From Vreelandella nanhaiensis (GTDB lineage Bacteria; Pseudomonadota; Gammaproteobacteria; Pseudomonadales; Halomonadaceae): 64,000 bases of DNA. The position numbers and the translations under genes are program-made. The notes beneath the pieces were generated by a model that saw only the letters and a list, made by a program, of their open reading frames with translations, searched no databases and had not been told where the DNA came from. This document shows positions 37,360-47,199 of this stretch, piece after piece (position 1 is the first letter of the stretch; the number at the start of each line of letters is the position of its first letter). The stretch spans positions 310,136 through 374,135 of the forward strand of contig NZ_RZHF01000015.1 in NCBI RefSeq assembly GCF_003990185.1, written 5' to 3'.

Positions 37360-38165
37360 ATTTTTTTCCTCACCCAGCCGCTTACCCCTTCGCTGAGCAA
37401 GATGACGGCGATAATGACCAGCAGGATCGCAAAGGCGAAATCGTAATCGTAGCGCCCAAAGGCGTTCATCAGGGTGCCGCCAATGCCGCCCGCGCCGACA
37501 ATGCCTACTACGGCAGAAGCGCGCAGGTTGCTGTCCAGCTGATACATGGAAAGCCCTACCTGACGCGGCAGAATTTGCGGGAATACCGCGTAGAAGAGCG
37601 TCGCCAGATAACCGGCTCCTGCGGCGCGCATGGCTTCCACCTGACCCCAGTCGATTTCCTCGATCTCTTCGGCCAAGAGCTTGCCCACAAAGCCGATCGA
37701 GTAGAGGGTGAGTGTGAGAATGCCTGCCAGCGGGCCAAACCCGACGGCGGCGACAAACAGAATAGCCACGATTACCGGGTGAAAGCTTCGCGAGATAATA
37801 ATCACCGCGCGGCCAATCAGATAGATCGGCATGGGCGCGATATTGCGCGCCGCCATTACGGCAAACGGGATCGACAGGAATACGCCCAGCAGGGTCGCCA
37901 GGATGGCAATTTGGAAGCTCTCCTTAAAGCCTGTGATCAGCAGCTCGTAGCGTTCAAGGTTGGGCGGAAACCCACCGCTGAAAATACGCGCAGCCCGCGG
38001 CAGGCCTTCTGAGATGCGTGCCCAGTTAAACGGCAGCGAGCCGAACGCCCAGGCCAAGTACGCCGCCGCCAAGATCAGAATGCCATAGCGAAGGAGGGGG
38101 TTGGTAATAAACGGCGGTTTTTTCCAGGTACGCGGCGCCGTGGCTTGAGCATCAGACCGGGTCAT
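37353..38165 (-). CDS. phnE: Phosphonate-type ABC permease (PhnE1)
   Basis: 270 residues. Long N-terminal tail, then six helices; EAA loop EAMRAAGAGYLATLFYAVFPQI. Partner of the following PhnE-type permease; two different permeases imply a heterodimeric channel. Its start lies 14 bases inside the end of the ATPase gene. Part of the - strand phnD-phnC-phnE-phnE operon. Confidence 0.88.
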   Translation of the reverse strand: MTRSDAQATAPRTWKKPPFITNPLLRYGILILAAAYLAWAFGSLPFNWARISEGLPRAARIFSGGFPPNLERYELLITGFKESFQIAILATLLGVFLSIPFAVMAARNIAPMPIYLIGRAVIIISRSFHPVIVAILFVAAVGFGPLAGILTLTLYSIGFVGKLLAEEIEEIDWGQVEAMRAAGAGYLATLFYAVFPQILPRQVGLSMYQLDSNLRASAVVGIVGAGGIGGTLMNAFGRYDYDFAFAILLVIIAVILLSEGVSGWVRKKIW

Positions 38166-38949
38166 GAGCGCGTTCCTCTACAGGGACGTCACTGATGGCA
38201 TCGTCGGGTGCTTCGATACCGCCATAAATAGCGTCTAATGCATTTTTATTGAAATCGGCAGGTACGCCATCAAAGATCATCTTGCCATGCCGCAGACCCA
38301 CAATGCGCTCGGTGTAGGTTTTGGCTTGGGAGACGTTATGGATATTAATTAGCACTGGCAGCGACAGCTCGCTGGCCAGGCTTTGCAGCAGCATCATGAT
38401 TTGTTCAGAAGTGCGCGGGTCAAGTGATGCGGTAGGTTCATCGGCTAGCAGCACTTCAGGTTCCTGCATCAGCGCACGCACCACACCCACCCGCTGGCGC
38501 TCGCCACCGGAAAGCTCATCGGCGCGCTTGTTGGCATACTGGGCGATACCCACGCGCTCCATCAGGTGGAAGGCGCGTTCAATATCAGCCTGGGGGTAGC
38601 GGCGGGTAATCGCCTGATAGAGGTTCACGTAGCCCAAGCGACCGGCCAGCACGTTTTCCATAACGGTCAGGCGGTCCAGCAAGTTGAACCCCTGAAACAC
38701 CATGCCAATTTTGCGGCGGGCACGGCGTAAATCGGCACCTTTGAGATGCACAAGTTCGGTGCCGTTCAAGGTAATTGAGCCAGAGGTAGGTTCCACCAGG
38801 CGATTGATACATCGCAGCATGGTGCTTTTTCCCGCACCGGAGGCGCCGACAATCGACACGACGCTGTTGCCCTCAACCTTTAGGTCAAGCCCTTCCAGAA
38901 CGGCCTTGTCGCGACCATAACGTTTGACCAGATTCTTGATTTCCAGCAT
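38152..38949 (-). CDS. phnC: Phosphonate-type ABC ATP-binding protein
   Basis: 265 residues from ATG 38949, chosen because GGAAGCG precedes it and the homologous part begins MLEIKNLVKRYG; the frame is open 12 codons further. Walker A GASGAGKST, signature LSGGERQRVGVVRAL, Walker B LLADEPTASLD, switch His in NIHNVSQA. Powers import through the two permeases downstream. Confidence 0.9.
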   Translation of the reverse strand: MLEIKNLVKRYGRDKAVLEGLDLKVEGNSVVSIVGASGAGKSTMLRCINRLVEPTSGSITLNGTELVHLKGADLRRARRKIGMVFQGFNLLDRLTVMENVLAGRLGYVNLYQAITRRYPQADIERAFHLMERVGIAQYANKRADELSGGERQRVGVVRALMQEPEVLLADEPTASLDPRTSEQIMMLLQSLASELSLPVLINIHNVSQAKTYTERIVGLRHGKMIFDGVPADFNKNALDAIYGGIEAPDDAISDVPVEERAHDPV

Positions 38950-39006
38950 GTTTTCGCTTCCATCAGCAGCCAATAACCGCACCACGCGCGCGTGGCGCGG
39001 TGCGTT

Positions 39007-39999
39007 TTACTCTTCCAGATTTTCAGGCGTATAGCTCACGCCATTGGCGGCCTGGATGGTGCGAATCACCTGCCAGTTATCTTTATAGTTAATGGGGATA
39101 AACTTCTCGACGCCCTCAAACTCTTCGCCAAGTTCGGTGCCTTTAAAATCGAAGCTGAAAAAAGCTTCTTCGATTTTCTCGACCAGGTCAGGATGCAGGT
39201 TGTAGGCGTAGTTGTAGGAGGTAGTGGGGAAGCGGTCGGACTCATAGATCAGGCGAACGTCATCGGTATCGTAAAGCCCGCGTGCGGCCATTCGGTCAAC
39301 CACTTCTGAAGCCACCGGTGCGGCATCGTAGTCACGCGCTACCACGCCCAGCATGGATTGGTCGTGGCTGCCGGAATACACCACTTCGTAATCTTCGTCA
39401 GGTGTGATACCCAGCTCCGGTAGCAGGGCGCGGGGGGCCAAGTTGCCCGAGTTGGAGGTGGGGGACGTATGGGCAACCCGCTTGCCTTTAAGGTCAGCCA
39501 GTTCTTGGATATCGGAGTCAGCATGGGTAAAAAGCTGTAGGGTATAGCCAAACTGGCCGCTATCTGACCCCATCAGTGCAAACGGCACGGCACCCGCCAG
39601 ATTCACAGCAAACGGCGTGGGGCCGGTAGAAAAGCCGGCGATATGCAGGCGGCCGCTGCGCATGGCTTCAACCTGGGCCGCATTAGACTGAACAGCGAAG
39701 AAGCGCACGTTGCGGCCGGTCACCTCTGCCAAGTGGTCGATGAAGGGTTGCCAGATATCGGAATAGATCGCCGGGTCTTCCACCGGGGTATAGGCAAAGA
39801 TTAGCGTATCGGGATTTAACCACTGCGCCTCATCGGCCGGGCGGTCCGCGACCATATCGCCATCTTCGTCACAGTAAAGCGTATCCAGATCGCCGCGTTT
39901 GCATTCGGCGTAGGCCTGAGTGGAAAGCAGTACAAGGGGTAGAAGCGCGGCGGCCGACAGCAGGGCAAGCGGACGCTTGCGAAACGTCATGGAAGTCAT
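39007..39999 (-). CDS. phnD: Phosphonate/phosphite-type substrate-binding protein
   Basis: 330 residues. Signal peptide cleaved after TQAYA (residue 31). After it comes an unusual insert with Cys33 and Cys43 and a DEDGDMVAD segment (44-52) resembling a calcium-binding loop, then the PhnD fold from TLIFAYTPVEDPAIYSDIW on, with SGQFGYTLQLF and the ligand-loop HTSPTSNSGNLAPRALLPE. Periplasmic. Similar inserts occur in a marine-type group of these proteins as I recall. First gene of the operon; a histidine phosphatase gene diverges upstream. Confidence 0.88.
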   Translation of the reverse strand: MTSMTFRKRPLALLSAAALLPLVLLSTQAYAECKRGDLDTLYCDEDGDMVADRPADEAQWLNPDTLIFAYTPVEDPAIYSDIWQPFIDHLAEVTGRNVRFFAVQSNAAQVEAMRSGRLHIAGFSTGPTPFAVNLAGAVPFALMGSDSGQFGYTLQLFTHADSDIQELADLKGKRVAHTSPTSNSGNLAPRALLPELGITPDEDYEVVYSGSHDQSMLGVVARDYDAAPVASEVVDRMAARGLYDTDDVRLIYESDRFPTTSYNYAYNLHPDLVEKIEEAFFSFDFKGTELGEEFEGVEKFIPINYKDNWQVIRTIQAANGVSYTPENLEE

Positions 40000-40181
40000 T
40001 GGGAAGCCTCATTTATAAATTATTTTTGGAGTCTTGGGATTAATCAGCAGGCTAAAGGTGTTCTTTTGTATACCTTCTGTCATGATAAAAAGACGTTAAA
40101 GGTTCGAAAGTGCACATTGAGCCGTCAAAATATTTATTTTTCGAAAATTGACACTCTTAATCTAGGGTTTGTTACAAAGTT

Positions 40182-40778
40182 ATGTCAAACACTTTCCTTA
40201 CCTCCTCCGACCATTGGCGCAATCGCTACCTGTTAATGCGTCATGGCCATAGCCAAGCGAATCAGCAGCGGTTGATCATCAGCAGCCCTGAACGGGGCGT
40301 TGAAGCGTTTGGGCTTTCCTCCATCGGTGAGCAGCAGCTTGTTAACACCGTGGATGACTGGGCATGGCCTATGCCAACCCGAGTGGTGCATTCGGATTTT
40401 TTACGCACCACGCAAACCGCGGCCCGCGTGGCCAATGCCTTTCAACTGGCAATGACACCCGACAAGCGCCTGAGGGAACGCTTTTTTGGCGAACTGGAGG
40501 GGCTGACCGACAAGCATTATCCGGATGTGTGGGCGCTGGATGCCCAGAGTGCCGAACATAACCATTATCAGGTGGAGCCGGTAAGTACGGTGGCTGCGCG
40601 TATGCTGGCGGTGCTTGAGGATTTGGAACAGCAGAGTAAGGGCGAAACCATCCTGATCGTGAGTCACGGTGACCCGCTGCAGATACTGCTGACCGCGCTA
40701 CAAGGTAGGCCGCTCACCCAACATCGTGAGCAGCCCGCCCTGTTGCCTGCCAGTATTACCCGAGTGGGCGTATCCTGA
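40182..40778 (+). CDS. Histidine phosphatase family protein
   Basis: 198 residues. Phosphoglycerate-mutase-like signature LMRHGHSQANQQRLI with the catalytic His19-20 region, Arg/Thr-rich VHSDFLRTTQTA, Glu acid in FGELEGL, and the second His in VSHGDPLQ. A small-molecule or sugar phosphatase; substrate unknown. It diverges from phnD, so a role in phosphorus metabolism is possible but unproven. Confidence 0.85.
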   Translation: MSNTFLTSSDHWRNRYLLMRHGHSQANQQRLIISSPERGVEAFGLSSIGEQQLVNTVDDWAWPMPTRVVHSDFLRTTQTAARVANAFQLAMTPDKRLRERFFGELEGLTDKHYPDVWALDAQSAEHNHYQVEPVSTVAARMLAVLEDLEQQSKGETILIVSHGDPLQILLTALQGRPLTQHREQPALLPASITRVGVS

Positions 40779-40793
40779 CTTATACCGTGTGTT

Positions 40794-41570
40794 TTAGTGA
40801 CCCAGAATCTGGCTCAGGAATAGCTGGGTGCGCTCGGATTGCGGGTTATTGAAGAACGGTTCTGGCGCATTCTCTTCGATGATCTGCCCCTGGTCCATGA
40901 AGATCACCCGGTCGGCGACGGTTTTGGCAAAGCCCATTTCGTGGGTCACGCAAAGCATGGTCATGCCTTCCTCGGCAAGCTCGACCATGACATCCAGCAC
41001 CTCCTTGATCATTTCCGGATCAAGCGCTGAGGTAGGCTCATCAAACAGCATCACATCCGGATGCATGCACAGCGAGCGGGCAATCGCCACGCGCTGCTGC
41101 TGGCCGCCCGAAAGCTGCCCAGGGTATTTTTTTGCCTGCTCGGCGATGCGCACACGCTCAAGGTAACGCATGGCCTGATCTTCGGCTTCACGGCGCGGCT
41201 TCTTCTGCACCCACATGGGCGCGATACAGCAGTTTTCCAGCACCGTCAGGTGCGGGAAAAGGTTGAAGTGCTGAAATACCATGCCCACGCTGCGCCGTAT
41301 CTGCTCGATACGTTTTACATCCTGGGTCAGCGGCACGCCGCCCACCACGATGTCACCCTGCTGGTGCTCTTCCAGGTGATTGATGCAGCGGATAAGCGTC
41401 GACTTACCGGAGCCTGACGGGCCGCAGATGACGATCCGTTCGCCGCGTTTTACTTCAAGATGAATATCCCGCAGTACGTGAAAGTCACCGTACCACTTGT
41501 TAACGCCGCGCATTTCGACCATCAGGCCAGGCGCATGGGGATCAGAGGTGTTGGTGGCTGCTTGTGTCAT
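40794..41570 (-). CDS. aapP: General L-amino-acid ABC transporter, ATPase
   Basis: 258 residues of the polar-amino-acid ATPase class. Walker [10 protein letters not shown], signature [15 protein letters not shown], Walker [16 protein letters not shown], switch His in VTHEMGFA. Couples ATP hydrolysis to uptake through AapQ and AapM. It is the last gene of the - strand aap operon, 35 bases after aapM. Confidence 0.93.
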   Translation of the reverse strand: MTQAATNTSDPHAPGLMVEMRGVNKWYGDFHVLRDIHLEVKRGERIVICGPSGSGKSTLIRCINHLEEHQQGDIVVGGVPLTQDVKRIEQIRRSVGMVFQHFNLFPHLTVLENCCIAPMWVQKKPRREAEDQAMRYLERVRIAEQAKKYPGQLSGGQQQRVAIARSLCMHPDVMLFDEPTSALDPEMIKEVLDVMVELAEEGMTMLCVTHEMGFAKTVADRVIFMDQGQIIEENAPEPFFNNPQSERTQLFLSQILGH

Positions 41571-41605
41571 GGTTAAATCCTGCTCAAATTCTTGAAAAAG
41601 CGGCG

Positions 41606-42706
41606 TTAGCGCTTGTGGCCGGTGTTCAGCTTGCGCTCCAGATACTGGCTATAGCGCGACATGCTGAAACAGAAAATCCAGAACACAAACGCGGCAAACA
41701 CATAGCCTTCCAGCGAAAATCCCAACCAGTTCGAGTCGGAAAGCGCCGCCTGCACAATCCCCAGTAGATCGAACAGCCCGATGATCATGACCAGAGTGGT
41801 GTCTTTAAACAGCGAGATAAACGTATTGACGATACCTGGAATCATCATCTTCAGCGCCTGGGGCAAAACGATCAGGCCCATGCGCTTCCAGTAGGTCATG
41901 CCCAATGCGGCGGCGGCCTCTTCCTGCCCCCTGGGAATAGCCTGCAGGCCACCACGAATCACCTCGGCCATATACGCGCTCTGGAACAGCGTCAGGCCAA
42001 TAAGCGCGCGCACCAGGCGGTCCACGCTGATACCCGAGGGTAAAAACAGCGGCAGCATCACCGAAGCCATGAACAGCACGGTAATCAGCGGTACGCCGCG
42101 CCAGAACTCGATGAAAATCACACAGAAGCTCTTTACGATAGGCATGTTGGATCGCCGCCCCAGGGCTAGCACGATACCAATGGGTAGCGCCCCGATCATA
42201 CCTACCGAGGCGAGCAGCAGGGTCAGCATCAGGCCGCCCCAGCGGTGGGTGGGTACGCGCGGTAGATCAAAGTAGCCGCCGTGAAGCAGCACATAGGCCG
42301 CGATGGGAAAGCCCACCAGGGCAAACACGGCCACCCAGCGCTTGAACGGCAGACGCGGGATGGCAAGCCAGGCGATCAGCGTGAAAAAGCCGCCAAACAC
42401 GATATTGGCTCGCCAGATTTCCGAGCGCGGGTAGAGTCCGTAAATGAACTGGGTAAAGCGCGCGTTGACGAATACCCAGCAGGCGCCTTCTCGTGAGCAG
42501 TCGGCCCGAGTGGTGCCTACCCAGTCGGCGTTGATAAACGCCCACTGAATGGTAGGTACCAGCAGCAGATAAAGAATGTATAGTCCCACTAAGGTAAGCA
42601 GGGTATTGATCGGGCCGCTGAACAGGTTGGCGCGTAGCCAGGCCACTGGGCCTAGGGTATTGCTAGGCGCCGGGCGCTGGTCGATCATCGTTTGGTTATG
42701 AATCAT
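41606..42706 (-). CDS. aapM: General L-amino-acid ABC permease AapM
   Basis: 366 residues, the long AapM type with extra N-terminal helices. HisM-type permease domain contains [25 protein letters not shown] (EAA loop). Ribosome-binding site GAGG supports the start. Sits between aapQ and aapP, 20 bases from aapQ. Confidence 0.92.
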   Translation of the reverse strand: MIHNQTMIDQRPAPSNTLGPVAWLRANLFSGPINTLLTLVGLYILYLLLVPTIQWAFINADWVGTTRADCSREGACWVFVNARFTQFIYGLYPRSEIWRANIVFGGFFTLIAWLAIPRLPFKRWVAVFALVGFPIAAYVLLHGGYFDLPRVPTHRWGGLMLTLLLASVGMIGALPIGIVLALGRRSNMPIVKSFCVIFIEFWRGVPLITVLFMASVMLPLFLPSGISVDRLVRALIGLTLFQSAYMAEVIRGGLQAIPRGQEEAAAALGMTYWKRMGLIVLPQALKMMIPGIVNTFISLFKDTTLVMIIGLFDLLGIVQAALSDSNWLGFSLEGYVFAAFVFWIFCFSMSRYSQYLERKLNTGHKR

Positions 42707-42726
42707 AAAGCTATCCTCACCGGCGC

Positions 42727-43917
42727 CTAGCGCTCGACCAGTGCCACGCGGGCGTTGAACCAGTTCATGAACATGGAAACCAGCAGGCTGATGGTCAGGT
42801 ACACCGCCATGGTCATGGCAATGACTTCGATGGCCTGCCCCGTTTGATTCAGCGTGGTGCCCGCAAACACGGATACCAGATCGGGGTAGCCGATGGCCGT
42901 GGCAAGTGATGAGTTCTTGATCAGGTTGAGGTACTGGCTGGTCAGCGGTGGAATAATCACCCGTAGCGCTTGAGGAATCACCACCAGGCGCAGCACAAGA
43001 TTACGCGGCAGGCTCAACGCCTGGGCGGCTTCGGTTTGCCCGTGGGAAATGGCCTGGATGCCGGAGCGGACAATTTCGGCAATAAACGCGGCGGTATAGA
43101 TGGAAAGCGCCATCCACAGGGCCAGAAACTCCGGAATCACGGTAAAGCCGCCGCGGAAGTTGAACCCGCGAAGCTCGGGAATATCCCAAGTGATCGGCAC
43201 GCCGGTGGCTACCGTAATCAGTAACGGCAATCCAAAAATGAGCACCAGCGATATCCAGACGGCGGGGATACGCTTACCGGTTGCCTCCTGGCGGCGCTTG
43301 TTCCACAACAGTAGCGCAATGCTTGCGATGATTGCGACGATAAACGTGGCAGGAATCAGCCCGAAACCGGATTCAAAGAGTGGCTCGGGCAGGTACAAAC
43401 CGCGCACGTTAAGAAAAATCACTTCGCCAAAAGCCAAGCTGTCTCGTGCGCTGGGCAGGGTGCGCAACACGGCAAAGTACCAGAAGAAGATCTGCAGCAG
43501 TAACGGGATGTTGCGGAAGGTTTCGATATAGGCCGTTGCCAGACGTGCCAATAGCCAATTGGGCGACAGGCGGGCAATGCCGACAATAAAGCCAATCAGC
43601 GTAGCCGCAATGACGCCTAAGCCACCTACCAAGAGAGTATTGAGCAAGCCCACCAGAAAGGTGCGCCCGTAGGTGTCTTGAGAGGAGTAATCGATCAGAC
43701 TTTGTACGATACCAAAGCCTGCGGTGTTATTTAAAAAGCCGAAGCCGGTGGTTATCCCCCGGGCAGACAGGTTGTCCTGAACGTTGCCAATGATATAGAA
43801 CAGGAAGACGGCGACAGCCGCCGTTAAAAGAAGCTGAAAAACAATCGCGCGTTTAGCGCGATCTCGCCAGAACAGTGGCTTATGGCCAGCGGGGCGAGTG
43901 TTGGGTCTTACTGACAT
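42727..43917 (-). CDS. aapQ: General L-amino-acid ABC permease AapQ
   Basis: 396 residues from ATG 43917 behind GGAGA; the frame extends 10 codons upstream from a TTG and is not favoured. N-terminal helix, a long periplasmic segment with DLVSVFAGTTL-type ends, and the EAA loop GQTEAAQALSLPRNLVLRLVVIPQAL. Heterodimer partner of AapM. Confidence 0.92.
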   Translation of the reverse strand: MSVRPNTRPAGHKPLFWRDRAKRAIVFQLLLTAAVAVFLFYIIGNVQDNLSARGITTGFGFLNNTAGFGIVQSLIDYSSQDTYGRTFLVGLLNTLLVGGLGVIAATLIGFIVGIARLSPNWLLARLATAYIETFRNIPLLLQIFFWYFAVLRTLPSARDSLAFGEVIFLNVRGLYLPEPLFESGFGLIPATFIVAIIASIALLLWNKRRQEATGKRIPAVWISLVLIFGLPLLITVATGVPITWDIPELRGFNFRGGFTVIPEFLALWMALSIYTAAFIAEIVRSGIQAISHGQTEAAQALSLPRNLVLRLVVIPQALRVIIPPLTSQYLNLIKNSSLATAIGYPDLVSVFAGTTLNQTGQAIEVIAMTMAVYLTISLLVSMFMNWFNARVALVER

Positions 43918-44005
43918 GGGTGGCGTCTCCGCTATACGGAAGGTCAATCAGATGGCCCGCCTGCATTTACCTGATAAGCACGACGGGCCGGGTCAAGCGA
44001 GACGC

Positions 44006-45031
44006 TTAGCGAATCGGCGGCGCGTACTGGAAACCGCCCTGGTTCCACAGTGCGTTGGCACCGCGTTCAATTTCAAGTGGTGAGCCCATGCCGACGTTGC
44101 GCTCAAAGCTTTCGCCGTAGTTACCCACTTGGCTAATGATGTTGTATGCCCAGTCAGCCTCCAAACCCATGCCTTCGCCGTAGTTGCCGTCCTGGCCAAG
44201 CAGACGGGCGATATCAGGGTTTTCAGAGTTCACCATTTCGTCCACGTTTTCACTGGTAATGCCATACTCTTCAGCGTTAAGCATGGCGAACAGTGACCAT
44301 TTCACGATATTAAACCAAGTGTCATCCCCCTGACGGACCACCGGCCCCAGCGGCTCCTTGGAAATGATATCGGGTAGAATGACGGCGCCGTCAGGGTCAT
44401 CCAGCTGGATGCGCAGCGCCGCGAGCTGAGAGGTGTCCGAGGTCAGAACATCACAGCGGCCGGCCTGGAAACCACCCACCGTTTGTTCTGAAGTATCAAA
44501 CACGATAGGGTCGAATTCCATGTCGTTGGCGCGGAAGTAATCGGCCACGTTGAGCTCGGTAGTGGTACCTGTCTGGATACAGATCGCTGCGCCATCCAGC
44601 TCATCAGCACCGCTGATACCCAGGTCGCGGCTGACCATGAAGCCGATACCGTCGTAGAAGGTGACACCTGCAAAGTTCAGGCCCAGCGTGGTGTCCCGGG
44701 TCGTGGTCCAGGTGGTGTTACGAGAAAGCAGGTCTACTTCGCCAGACTGTAAGGCAGTGAAGCGCTCGACGGCATTGAGAGAAATGTAATTGACCGCGTC
44801 GGCATCACCCAGCACGGCGGCAGCGACCGCACGGCAAATATCGACATCCAACCCTTGCCAGTTGCCATCACCATCAGGGGCCGAAAATCCCGGCAGTCCG
44901 TCGCTGACGCCGCATTGCACGGCGCCACGTTCAATGGTGTCTTCAAGGGTGGCGGCGTTAGCGGTAGTTGCGCCGGTCAATGTGATGATGCCTGCTGAGG
45001 CCAGTAGTACCCAATGTTTCTTATTCGACAT
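44006..45031 (-). CDS. aapJ: General L-amino-acid binding protein (copy 1)
   Basis: 341 residues. Signal peptide ending TTANA (about 27). Bacterial solute-binding family 3 fold: LPGFSAPDGDGNWQGLDVDICRAVAAAVLGD, CIQTGTTTELNVADYF, LLGQDGNYGEGMGLEADWAYNII, ending QYAPPIR. Periplasmic receptor for AapQMP; broad L-amino-acid range by family. Adjacent to a near-copy upstream; see the next gene. Confidence 0.93.
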   Translation of the reverse strand: MSNKKHWVLLASAGIITLTGATTANAATLEDTIERGAVQCGVSDGLPGFSAPDGDGNWQGLDVDICRAVAAAVLGDADAVNYISLNAVERFTALQSGEVDLLSRNTTWTTTRDTTLGLNFAGVTFYDGIGFMVSRDLGISGADELDGAAICIQTGTTTELNVADYFRANDMEFDPIVFDTSEQTVGGFQAGRCDVLTSDTSQLAALRIQLDDPDGAVILPDIISKEPLGPVVRQGDDTWFNIVKWSLFAMLNAEEYGITSENVDEMVNSENPDIARLLGQDGNYGEGMGLEADWAYNIISQVGNYGESFERNVGMGSPLEIERGANALWNQGGFQYAPPIR

Positions 45032-45254
45032 GGTAATTCCCTTCCTCGATTAATATTGTTATGCATGCAAAGGCATGACATATAAAGCTAGCAAGGAAGG
45101 TGCCAACATGGGACAACGCCAAATTCAGCGCTTTTCAACGCAAAATAGTCCGGTTTCTACGAAAGTTCAGGTGCAAAAAAATAGAAGCGGTTACCGAACG
45201 CCTTGTTTTGGTGCAGCAACCGCAGGGTGATGGCAGATTGGTTCTCCAATGGGC

Positions 45255-46265
45255 CTAGCGGATTGGCGGGGCGTACTGAATGCCGCCATCGCGCCACAGG
45301 GCATTCAATCCACGGGCAATGTTAAAGTTCGAGCCAGCGCCCACGTTTCGATCGTATATCTCTGCGTAGTTACCCACCTGCTTGATGATCTGATACGCCC
45401 AGTCGGCGTTTAAACCCATGCCTTCGCCGAAGTTACCGTCCTGGCCGAGCAGGCGGGCAATGTCCGGGTTGGCGGAATCCGCGTGCTCATCAATATTGCT
45501 GCTCGAAACGTCCAGCTCTTCAGCATTGAGCATGGCAAACAGTGACCACTTGACGATGTTAAACCACTGATCATCGCCCTGGCGAACGGCAGGCCCTAGC
45601 GGCTCTTTGGAGATGATCTCCGGCAGCACCACCGCCATGTCAGGGTCGGCCAGCTGCATGCGCTGAGCATAAAGCTGGGAAGCATCTGAGCTTAAAACAT
45701 CGCATCTGCCTGCCTCGAAGCCAGCAATGGATTGCTCGGGCGAGTCAAACACTACCGCGTCGTAACTCATATCATTCATACGAAAATAGTCGGAGAGATT
45801 CAGCTCACTGGTAGTGCCCGACTGGGTGCATACCGCCGCTCCATCCAGCTCCTCGGCACTTTGCACGCCAAGGTCGCTTGCCACCATAAACGCCTGGCCA
45901 TCAAAATAGCTTACCCCGGTAAAGTGCATACCCAGAGTAGTATCGCGGCTGGAGGTCCAGGTGGTGGTACGTGAGAGTAAATCCACTTCGCCGGATTGCA
46001 GCGCGGTAAAGCGCTCCACCGAATCAAGCGGCACAAAATCGACCTTGCTGGCATCCCCCAGGGCCGCTGCGGCCACGGCGCGGCAGATGTCGGTATCCAG
46101 GCCGCGATACTGGTCGCTATCATCCAATGAGGAGAAGCCCGGCTGCGCGGCATTTACCCCACAGCGCACGCTGTCGCGGGATTGAACGGTTTCCAGTGTG
46201 GTGCCCATGGCAAAGGCCGGGGCCAGGGCGCATGCGCCAACGCTTATCCATTTAAGGGTTTTCAT
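45255..46265 (-). CDS. aapJ: General L-amino-acid binding protein (copy 2)
   Basis: 336 residues from ATG 46265 behind AAGGAACC; the frame extends 9 codons further but without a site. Signal peptide ends AFAMG (about 20). Clearly paralogous to the next gene, sharing the CTQSGTTSELNLSDYFR, ISKEPLGPAVRQGDDQWFNIV and QYAPPIR regions, with roughly 65-70% identity by eye. A tandem duplicate could broaden or tune substrate choice for one transporter. It is separated from copy 1 by 223 bases that probably hold a promoter. Confidence 0.92.
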   Translation of the reverse strand: MKTLKWISVGACALAPAFAMGTTLETVQSRDSVRCGVNAAQPGFSSLDDSDQYRGLDTDICRAVAAAALGDASKVDFVPLDSVERFTALQSGEVDLLSRTTTWTSSRDTTLGMHFTGVSYFDGQAFMVASDLGVQSAEELDGAAVCTQSGTTSELNLSDYFRMNDMSYDAVVFDSPEQSIAGFEAGRCDVLSSDASQLYAQRMQLADPDMAVVLPEIISKEPLGPAVRQGDDQWFNIVKWSLFAMLNAEELDVSSSNIDEHADSANPDIARLLGQDGNFGEGMGLNADWAYQIIKQVGNYAEIYDRNVGAGSNFNIARGLNALWRDGGIQYAPPIR

Positions 46266-46293
46266 TGTTGGTTCCTTAACGTGGTGACACAAA

Positions 46294-46318
46294 AAAGGCC
46301 GAGCAGTGCCCGGCCTTT
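46294..46318 (-). terminator. Terminator after speE
   Basis: Stem AAAGGCCG / CGGCCTTT with a 9-base loop and a TTTTTT run on the - strand, between speE and aapJ copy 2. Confidence 0.85.
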
Positions 46319-46338
46319 ATCGCTTACTGGCGCGCTAT

Positions 46339-47199
46339 TCAGGCAAACGCTTTACGCATGAACGGCGGGAGTGCCAGGGCGCCCCGGTGGGCATCCACTG
46401 TGTAGTACTGTAGCGGCATTTCGTGGCTGGCGGCAGCCTCTTCGCGGAAGGTTTCCACATTGGTGCCTTTACCGGCAAGCGTCACGCTCCACCAGCCAGA
46501 GGGATAAACCGGCTGCGGGAAGGGCAGTGTGGCGACGCTGTCAAAACCGGCTTCACGCATGTCATGGCGCAGCTCGCGAATGATCGAGCCGCTGTGATAA
46601 AGAGGGGATTCGCTCTGCTGGACCATTACGCCGTCGGCTTTCAAGATGCGATGGCAGCGCTTCAAGAAATCGGTTTTAAACAGCCCTTCAGCCGGGCCTA
46701 CCGGGTCGGTGGAATCGATAATCAACACATCAATGCTTTCATCGGCGGCGTCATCGACCCATTTGACGCCATCGGCGAACAAAAGCTCGGCGCGAGGGTC
46801 GTCGTTGGCTTCCACCAACGCAGGGAAGAAACGCTCCGCGGCCTTGGTGACTTCCTCATCGATATCGATCTGGGTGACTTTCTCAACGCCTGGGTGACGC
46901 AGGACTTCTTTTAGCGTGCCGCAGTCACCACCGCCAATAATCACTACGCGCTTGGGAGCCGGGTGAGTAAACAGCGCCGGGTGGGCAATCATTTCATGGT
47001 AGAGAAAGTTGTCGCGGTCGGTGAGCATCACGCAGCCGTCCAGCACCATCAGGTTGCCGTAGGTTTCGGTGGCGTAAACTTCCAGGTGCTGGTACTCACT
47101 CTGCACATCCAGCAGCTTTTCAGAGATCTTCAGCGAGAAGGCGCTGCCATGGCTATCAAAGACTTCGGTAAACCACTGGTCGTCGCGTAATTCGCTCAT
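46339..47199 (-). CDS. speE: Spermidine synthase
   Basis: 286 residues from ATG 47199. SAM-like site GGGDCGTLKEVLRH (about 90-103), IDIDEEV, VDVLIIDSTDPVG with the putrescine-binding YHEMIAHPAL and PLYHSGS. It transfers the aminopropyl group of decarboxylated SAM to putrescine. The ATG overlaps the hemE stop by one base (TGATG), so it is translated with hemE. A TTG just upstream could be counted as Met but is not preferred. Confidence 0.93.
   Translation of the reverse strand: MSELRDDQWFTEVFDSHGSAFSLKISEKLLDVQSEYQHLEVYATETYGNLMVLDGCVMLTDRDNFLYHEMIAHPALFTHPAPKRVVIIGGGDCGTLKEVLRHPGVEKVTQIDIDEEVTKAAERFFPALVEANDDPRAELLFADGVKWVDDAADESIDVLIIDSTDPVGPAEGLFKTDFLKRCHRILKADGVMVQQSESPLYHSGSIIRELRHDMREAGFDSVATLPFPQPVYPSGWWSVTLAGKGTNVETFREEAAASHEMPLQYYTVDAHRGALALPPFMRKAFA

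Noticed and set aside
40070..40100. CTGTCAT followed by an A-rich stretch as a Pho box before phnD or the histidine phosphatase
   Set aside because: Only one of two half-sites is convincing, and the orientation does not suit phnD.
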